From Carnegiea gigantea (Eukaryota > Streptophyta > Magnoliopsida > Caryophyllales > Cactaceae), in contig JAKOGI010000432.1 of the NCBI GenBank assembly GCA_029747015.1, positions 123,501 through 187,500 of the forward strand: a DNA stretch of 64,000 nucleotides, written 5' to 3'. Under the pieces are notes generated by a model. That model had not been told where the DNA came from. It ran no database searches and saw only the letters and a list, made by a program, of their open reading frames with translations. The position numbers and the translations under genes were made by a program. Below, one piece after another: positions 57,652 through 64,000 of this stretch (the first letter of the stretch is position 1; each line of letters starts with the position of its first letter).

Positions 57652-58590
57652 CATACACACACATACATTCATACACACACATAGATATACTCATATAGAG
57701 ACTTGTCAGTTCAAGTGGGAGGATTAAATACAGGTCAGGTGTATTTCGAGTTCGGATAAAATATGGGCAGGGATATTTCGATTTTACAGGTTTCATGTCA
57801 ACCCAATGGGTTTGGAGTACTTTTTGGATGGGTTACTTCTCTTTTTGTTAATATCAAAACCTTGTCATATTTATTAGTTAAAATTGTCTTATTTAATGAA
57901 CATGCATTCTGATTGTAATTTTTTTAAAAATATAAAAATTATTCAAACTTTTCAATACGATATATGAACGCTATGTACCGGTGGATAATGAGTCACATTT
58001 GAGTGGGTTGGTCCGTATATTAAAATATTAATAATAGGTTGGTCACTCATGGGTCGGTCCATCTAAACCATGATAATGGGTTTGAGACACGTTAATGGCC
58101 TATTTAATGATTCAAAATTTTGTTAATTAACCTAACATTACCTAATCATGTATGCTTTGCTAATGGGTCAATCATAACATGAATACAAGTTAGTCCACTA
58201 CTCAACACTGACATAAAGTTCGAGATCAATTAAATGCAAGTCAAATGAAAGAATATTATATACACAAAAGATATTGTAATTACTTATTAATTATAACATC
58301 AAAATTTTATATTATTACAAAGTAATATTATTTAAAATTCGATGAGACGTATTCATTTTACTAAGAATATAACATGTATGAGTTGCATATTTTTAATAAT
58401 TGTGTTATTCTAAATTGATTTTCTTAAAAATAGATATTTCATGCCCATTTTCTAAAATTGTTTGATTTATATGTTGAATATGACGTTATTTTATAGAAAT
58501 GAATTTGGGAAAGAACGAGTATCATCGGCTAATTTGCGGAGGAATGCGATAATTATGCAACGTTTCTCTAAACGATTTATTATAATGAAA
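56155..58590. other. AT-rich intergenic DNA
   Basis: No supported gene. A short TA/CA microsatellite lies at about 57618-57700. Open frames near 57000-57800 on the - strand are low-complexity or without recognisable domains. Confidence 0.5.
57618..57700. repeat. (AC)n/(AT)n compound microsatellite
   Basis: ACACACACACAT followed by a run of AT, then interrupted CA units. Confidence 0.9.
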
Positions 58591-58819
58591 ACTATTATTG
58601 TTAAGGGGGAAAATTAAAGAAAAATTTAAAAATAAGGATAATATTCGGGTTGAGCAGGGGAGTTCGGGTTCGGGTTTGACCCAAAAATTTACGAGCTTTT
58701 TGGGTTCGATTTATTTTGGGTTCATGTCCAGAAAACCATGTTCGAAATCCAAAACTTACGGGCAGGTTCGGGCCAGGTTTTCGGGAAGGGTCAGTTTTTT
58801 CCAAGTCTACTCATATACA

Positions 58820-59253
<434 letters not shown>

Positions 59254-59259
59254 CGCTAA

Positions 59260-61520
59260 GTGTTCAAGATTCTGATGTTTGTTTTGGCTCTGCTTCGCTT
59301 TTTGCCAATGTGCACTAAAAACAATGTGACTTCCTATCGCACTTATCTGGCCATACATATCTAAGAGTGAAAACCAAAAAGGGTGATTTTCAAATATATA
59401 CTAACAACCACGCTTATATGTGAGGGAGAGACGAAATAGGCGTCTCCCACTTTTATATGCGAGGGAACGGAAGATTTGTCCTAACATTTGTATGTCCACG
59501 CTAATATCCGTGATAGCAAGGCCCAATAAAAGATTGAAATAAGGGTTGAGATTTTTTTAATTGCCTACCTGTATTTTTTTAGAACAAAAAAAGGAATGAC
59601 ACTTTGGGATTAAGGAAAACCAGTATACACCCGTGCTTTGCACGGTGATTTATAAAGTAGGCAATAAGTTATTTAGAAAAGACACTTAGTTGCTATTATT
59701 ATTTAGAAAAGAAGAGACAAATAAGTTGCTTAGTAAGCCTTATCCTTATCAGTACAAATAAATTCTCACTATAAAAATTTAATAAGCCTAGTTACTATAG
59801 TTAGAAGTTATTAGTATTATACACTTTCTTATCTTTTTCTTTTACGGGATTTTAATATTTGAAAATAGATTTATGATGGTCACAATTTCATTCAAGTCAA
59901 CTCAATATGTAGTTAGACTACGTCAAAATTAGTCATCCATGATGTGCTTAAGCTCCTTCTTTTGAAATCATGAAGCGAGGTGGCCTTTTGTTGGAAAATA
60001 TGTCATCAAATTTTTCTTTAGACAACATACCTCCCCAAATTTAATGTTCTACTTAAATCATGAGTTGCAATATAAATGAGTTGTTGTAGATTCAGGACTA
60101 TAGATTTAGTGATTTTACGCGATTTGAATTAAGCAAATTTTATTTTATTTTATTTTTTTGGAAAAAAGGGGTACTACGAAACAGAGGATAGATTTAGAAA
60201 AGTAATAAAAATTATCATATGTAGCTAGATTTATTGATCTGAAACTACCTAATAATTTATATGAGTTGTCCTCTCAGAAGAAAAGAGTATGAGTTAGCAG
60301 AAAGGCGCGTAATATGTATTAAGATATTTTAGTTAAATCATTGATCATAATTAGTTGCAGTATATTACTCACATAATTCTGACCATCTATTTAGTTAACC
60401 CATAATTTAAAAACTCAAAAATAGTATTTCCAAATTTAATCATTTGATTCGTTAACATTAAATGGGGTTATTTTATTTTTTGAAATCAGAATAACCCATC
60501 AAAATCTCAATTAACACATGATTTTCAAATAAAAAAGCCTAAGAAATTAAAATTTGCTATGACCTTACCTTATGATTTGTGCCTTAAGTTAACTATATGA
60601 TATGATTAATGATTTTGAACATTTATCATGATTTATTTAAAAAAAAAGCCTAGAAATAGTATTCAAGAATGCATTAAGTATTTAACTAAACAACAAAACT
60701 ATTACATTGATTCCAACATTCATTACAGTATCGAATGTATGCCATAATTAAAAATATATAGAAATAGCATTCAAGCATGCATCATAATTTGTAACTAAAC
60801 AATAGAAATATTCAAGCATGCATTATAGTTTCTAACTGAACAATGGAAATAGAAAATTACATTAATCCAAACATGCATGTAGTATTGAACGTATGAGATG
60901 ATTTTAAAGAAAAACTGAAAAATTATATTTTTTAATGTTGATGGCATATTTTGAAGGTGAGTTCAATAAGTTAATAAAAATTGTTCTGAAGACTTTACAA
61001 ATTATGATCAACTTTTTAATATTAAACTCATCCCATATGTCCACTATGCAATTTGATCTTAATGCTAGGGTTCCTAATAGCAAAACTTTTGAAGACATAG
61101 AGGACTGCACTCTTACGTACTTATGTAAAAAAGGAAGTTAAATTTTGTGGTTTCTTTTATATGTCTTAATAGTAACTTTTGTAAATTACAAAAATCATAT
61201 TATAATTTGCAGTATAGATACTTGAAGTTGTTTCATTGATGATAAATAGGTCACCTAATGATTTAGATACATGTGAAATAGTTTACATTGTTATTTCCAT
61301 TAAAAATTTGCAATGCTAAGGAAGAGCATCAGATTATTAGATTTTTTCTCTTAAAAAAAGCAAAATGCCATAAATGAACAATATAAATAAAATATGAAAG
61401 AACCTACACACAATTAAGTTACTAATACCATATAATATAATATAAGCAAAAACATGTTAACCTAAGTCATAAATTGGACGCAAATAATTAAGAATATAAA
61501 CGAATCACCAAACACCAACA
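59260..61520. other. AT-rich intergenic DNA
   Basis: No supported gene. A 15-bp palindrome, CCGTGC-TTT-GCACGG, at 59631-59645 is the only notable structure. The short frames near 60904-61141 overlap on both strands and look random. Confidence 0.5.
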
Positions 61521-61540
61521 CTAGCACTACAAGAAAGCGC

Positions 61541-62190
61541 CCAGTTAGAGACCGAAGCTCTTCGGTCTCTAACTGAGGCAAGCCGGTCTCCAAATAATTT
61601 TAGAGACCAAACAGAGACCGAAATTCTTCGGTCTCTAAACCTTTGGTAGCAATTCAAATTTAGAGGCCAAAAAGCGCATAGTGGTGTCTAATTGAGACCA
61701 AATATGGCCGATCTCTAATTGAGACCAAGCTAAGCCGGTCTCCAACCGAGACCAATCTAAGCCGGTCTCCATCTGAGACCAAAAATGAGCCGGTCTCTAT
61801 TTGAGACCAAATGTTGTGGTCTCAATTAAAGACCAGCCATGTCGGTCTCTAACAGAGACCAATTTGGCCGGTCTCGAATTGACACCAAGTTCCGTGGTCT
61901 CCATTAGAGACCAAATTTGGATGGTCTCTAATTGATACAAAAACTGTTGGTCTCAATTGGAGACCAATAAATTTGGTCTCAATTGGAGACCAATATATTT
62001 GGTCTCAATCTGAGACCAAACATATTGCCTCGGTCTCCACTGGAGACGGGTTACCGGTCTCAATTGGAGACCGATTTTCAGGTTGGTCTCCAACACAGGC
62101 TGAGGTTCCTGCCAGCCTGCGTTTGAGACCAAACTTGCATTTCGGTCTCTAACAGAGACCAGAATATCAATTTCGCTCTCCAACCTGGGC
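61541..62190. repeat. CACTA subterminal GAGACC/GGTCTC array
   Basis: More than thirty copies of GGTCTC or its inverse GAGACC. Many are paired as GGTCTCTAATTGAGACC-like palindromes about 17-20 bp long, spaced every 20-40 bp. In En/Spm elements such subterminal repeats are bound by the TNPA protein; here the likely unit is GAGACCG/CGGTCTC. Confidence 0.85.
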
Positions 62191-62413
62191 ATATTGTTTG
62201 CTATATACATACCATGTAGTTTAGCATCTCTAAATTAAATCGAGATTACACAAAATGCACCAAAATATCCACAATTTCGCATTCCACGAACACAACAATT
62301 ACAGAGTTCCATCGGTCACGTGCATGAAATTACAATGTGACAGAGTACGACGCTGCCTACATCTACACATAGCCGAAATTACAATTAACATGTACATCTA
62401 CCCATACCTACAT

Positions 62414-63460
62414 CTACGACGATGCCTGAGAGTTGTCGGCACGGGTGGGGTTGCCAAGCAGCGCTGAAAAGCTATCAAACCGAGCATTAAGCTCCAGCAG
62501 CCCAATCCGTTGCACATCCATCTCCTTCCTGGTAGCTTCCAACTCCGCTCTAGTACTACTCAACTCCTCCCTAGTACTCCTCAGCTCCTCCTCTGTCGAA
62601 TGAAGTCGAGCTTGAGTCATTTGCAGCTCATTCTGTGTCGCTTGCAACTGATCTTGGAGCTGGGTTACTATGGGAGAAGAATATGCGGAGGAAGTGCTGC
62701 CGCCACTACGCCTAGACGCGATCGGTCTTTCAAACATGGCTACACCCTCGCTTCCAAGTCCGTATATGGAGCCCTTGTCACTCCAGCCTAACAGGTGATC
62801 ATCTGCTGCGGAACCGACTTGCACATCAGTTCCCACTTTCAGCTGCTCATATTTGTACTGCATCGTTTCAAACAAATCAGAAAGGCAAACAAGTTACATA
62901 TGCGTACATTTCAGACATCTACGTAGTGAACGAAGCTTTAATGTAATACTTACATACACACTCTGAGTGTACTCATCGCACCAAATGCGGTGACCGCTCT
63001 CGTCAACCTTGGAATGCGTGGTGACAAATAATTCAACAGCCGAAGGTCTTCTTCCCAGTTGCTTCGCCTGTCACATACACATATTTATTTCCACATGGGC
63101 AACTTTTCAAAGTGAAGATAATATATTTCACTACAGCATGTAACAGTTTCATACCAGTCTCTGAGCCCACATTGTTGCAGATATAGACCCCTGACTGTGC
63201 CCAATCTTTGCCTTCGGCCCCTCTACCTTGTTCTTCCTGTTTCTCTTCGATCGCCTCTTGAAATCCTCATATGTGTCCCTCTTGGTCTTCATTGCAGTGC
63301 GAATACCATCAGTCATCCAATGAATGATCTTCTCTGGAGGGTCCTTGGAGGTCTTGTGCACTATATCCTTCAGTCTGACCGTACCTTCTGCTGCCATTCC
63401 CTTCTCACTAAGTCCTCATGCTCAGGATCCCATGTGAATCGTTCCTGCACATGCAAGTCA
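62414..63460 (-). pseudogene. TNPA-like CACTA protein, 3' part of the gene
   Basis: On the - strand an exon near 63450-63149 reads RFTWDPEHEDLVRREWQQKV and, in a shifted frame, VRLKDIVHKTSKDPPEK and KNKVEGPKAKIGHSQGS. An exon near 63070-62955 reads GRRPSAVELFVTTHSKVDES and IWCDEYTQSVY. The last exon, 62875-62414, reads MFETMQYKYEQLK, then a Ser-rich part and a coiled coil (LQDQLQATQNELQMTQARL and three S-T-[RE]-E-E-L type repeats), ending at 62414. The pattern, a WDPE..D...R block, a KG.S.A-type block and a C-terminal coiled coil, matches plant Transposase_24/TNPA proteins, which bind subterminal repeats. One frameshift is suspected near 63395. The 5' part is outside the window or in 63460-64000. 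Confidence 0.6.
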
Positions 63461-63482
63461 CAATAATGAATTAGTAACATAC

Positions 63483-63915
63483 GTGTTTATATACGTGTGT
63501 ATACGTGTACAGGTATGTGCATATGCGGGTGTATGTATATGTATACACATGCGTACACATACATATATATATACCTCGAAAGAAACGGACAGAGTTCCGC
63601 CTGAAAATTGACCATTTCCCTGGCTAAAAGCCACACATTAACTCCCTGCAATAAATCAAATAACAACACACATTCCCACGCTCAACGGGCCACACGCCCG
63701 GAGTAAACCAATTACACATTTCAACGGATCACACATCCGGATTATTGGGGATGACATTCGAAATAAAGAGGACAACCAACTCATTGCACATTTATTCTTC
63801 TCTGTATGAACATAAATATGCATATTCGTATATATGTATACGCGTTTATGTAGGTGCGTCTACGTGTACAGGTATGTGCATATGCGGGTTTATGTATGGG
63901 TATACACATGCGTAG

Positions 63916-64000
<85 letters not shown>
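63483..64000. repeat. Duplicated TA/GT-rich cassette ending in a (TA)n microsatellite
   Basis: 63504-63575 and about 63862-63935 share CGTGTACAGGTATGTGCATA, then GCGGGT.TATGTAT and ATACACATGCGTA. Each copy ends in ATATAT; the second runs into a (TA)n tract from about 63922 to the window end. Between them, CAACGGGCCACACGCCCGGA and CAACGGATCACACATCCGGA form a diverged pair at 63683-63742. Confidence 0.8.

Larger units (their letters stand above)
61525..64000 (-). mobile_element. CACTA (En/Spm-type) transposon, one end, truncated by the window
   Basis: CACTACAAGAAAGCG at 61525 is a canonical CACTA terminus, preceded by TAG, a possible 3-bp target duplication. It is followed by a 650-bp subterminal array and then a gene on the - strand whose products resemble TNPA-type proteins. 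The other terminus is outside the window. Confidence 0.8.

Noticed and set aside
59631..59645. CCGTGC-TTT-GCACGG palindrome as a possible Helitron end hairpin
   Set aside because: No adjacent CTRR terminus or TC start with an A/T insertion site; a loosely similar GTGCCTGCATCATTGCACGG at about 47333 also lacks them.
60904..61141. Pair of overlapping 68-codon frames on opposite strands
   Set aside because: No recognisable domain, AT-rich, both strands equally open; chance frames.

Overview
This is plant nuclear DNA, most likely from a eudicot. It is AT-rich and repeat-dominated, with spliced genes, FAR1-type and MuDR-type transposases, Copia elements, a PIF/Harbinger element, a CACTA element and an endogenous pararetrovirus. 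I cannot name the species. Almost everything is mobile DNA in nested layers. The only candidate host gene is a broken TMEM8-like gene at about 39-47.3 kb. No rRNA, tRNA, CRISPR or bacterial feature was seen.

Region 1 (1-30 kb) is a large, old Mutator-like element of two convergent genes: a Ulp1-type cysteine protease gene (+ strand, 3840-7943) and a FAR1/FHY3-type transposase gene (- strand, 29808 down to 14799). Its introns and intergenic DNA are packed with a short motif, TTAGTGAGC, in one orientation. A second, inverted copy of the 3' halves of both genes occupies 1-3838, so the window begins with a giant palindrome (arms 1-3838 and 6062-14893, loop about 2.2 kb). Three later elements sit in this structure. 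A 335-bp Tourist-like MITE (TAA target duplication) lies in the left arm. A 5.4-kb MuDR-type MULE (8288-13668, perfect 9-bp target duplication) lies in the right arm. Two inverted copies of an unusual element lie inside the FAR1-like gene (16893-24012 and 24847-29548).

The two elements inside the FAR1-like gene are the most unusual objects here. Each has diverged terminal inverted repeats of about 200 bp and an 8-bp target duplication, like a MULE, but its cargo is a decayed plant pararetrovirus (capsid, aspartic protease, reverse transcriptase/RNase H, a downstream ORF and a promoter/leader). Removing copy 1 and one target duplication restores the FAR1 DNA-binding exon, which supports the boundaries.

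Region 2 (30-38.7 kb) holds a degenerate Copia element on the - strand, split inside its reverse transcriptase by a 1.6-kb solo LTR (31218-32816), then a Copia RNase H scrap and a 640-bp solo LTR (38072-38711). Region 3 (38.9-47.3 kb) is the TMEM8-like pseudogene. It is interrupted by a young gag-protease-only LTR element (41413-44092) and by a 2.0-kb LTR element carrying an RRM of polypyrimidine-tract-binding type (45195-47216).

Region 4 (47.3-64 kb) contains a nearly intact PIF/Harbinger element (49530-55013; Myb-like ORF plus DDE transposase with one in-frame stop), another Tourist-like MITE (55719-56151), long TA microsatellites, and at the right edge the start of a CACTA element (61525 onward) with a dense GAGACC/GGTCTC subterminal array and a partial TNPA-like gene.
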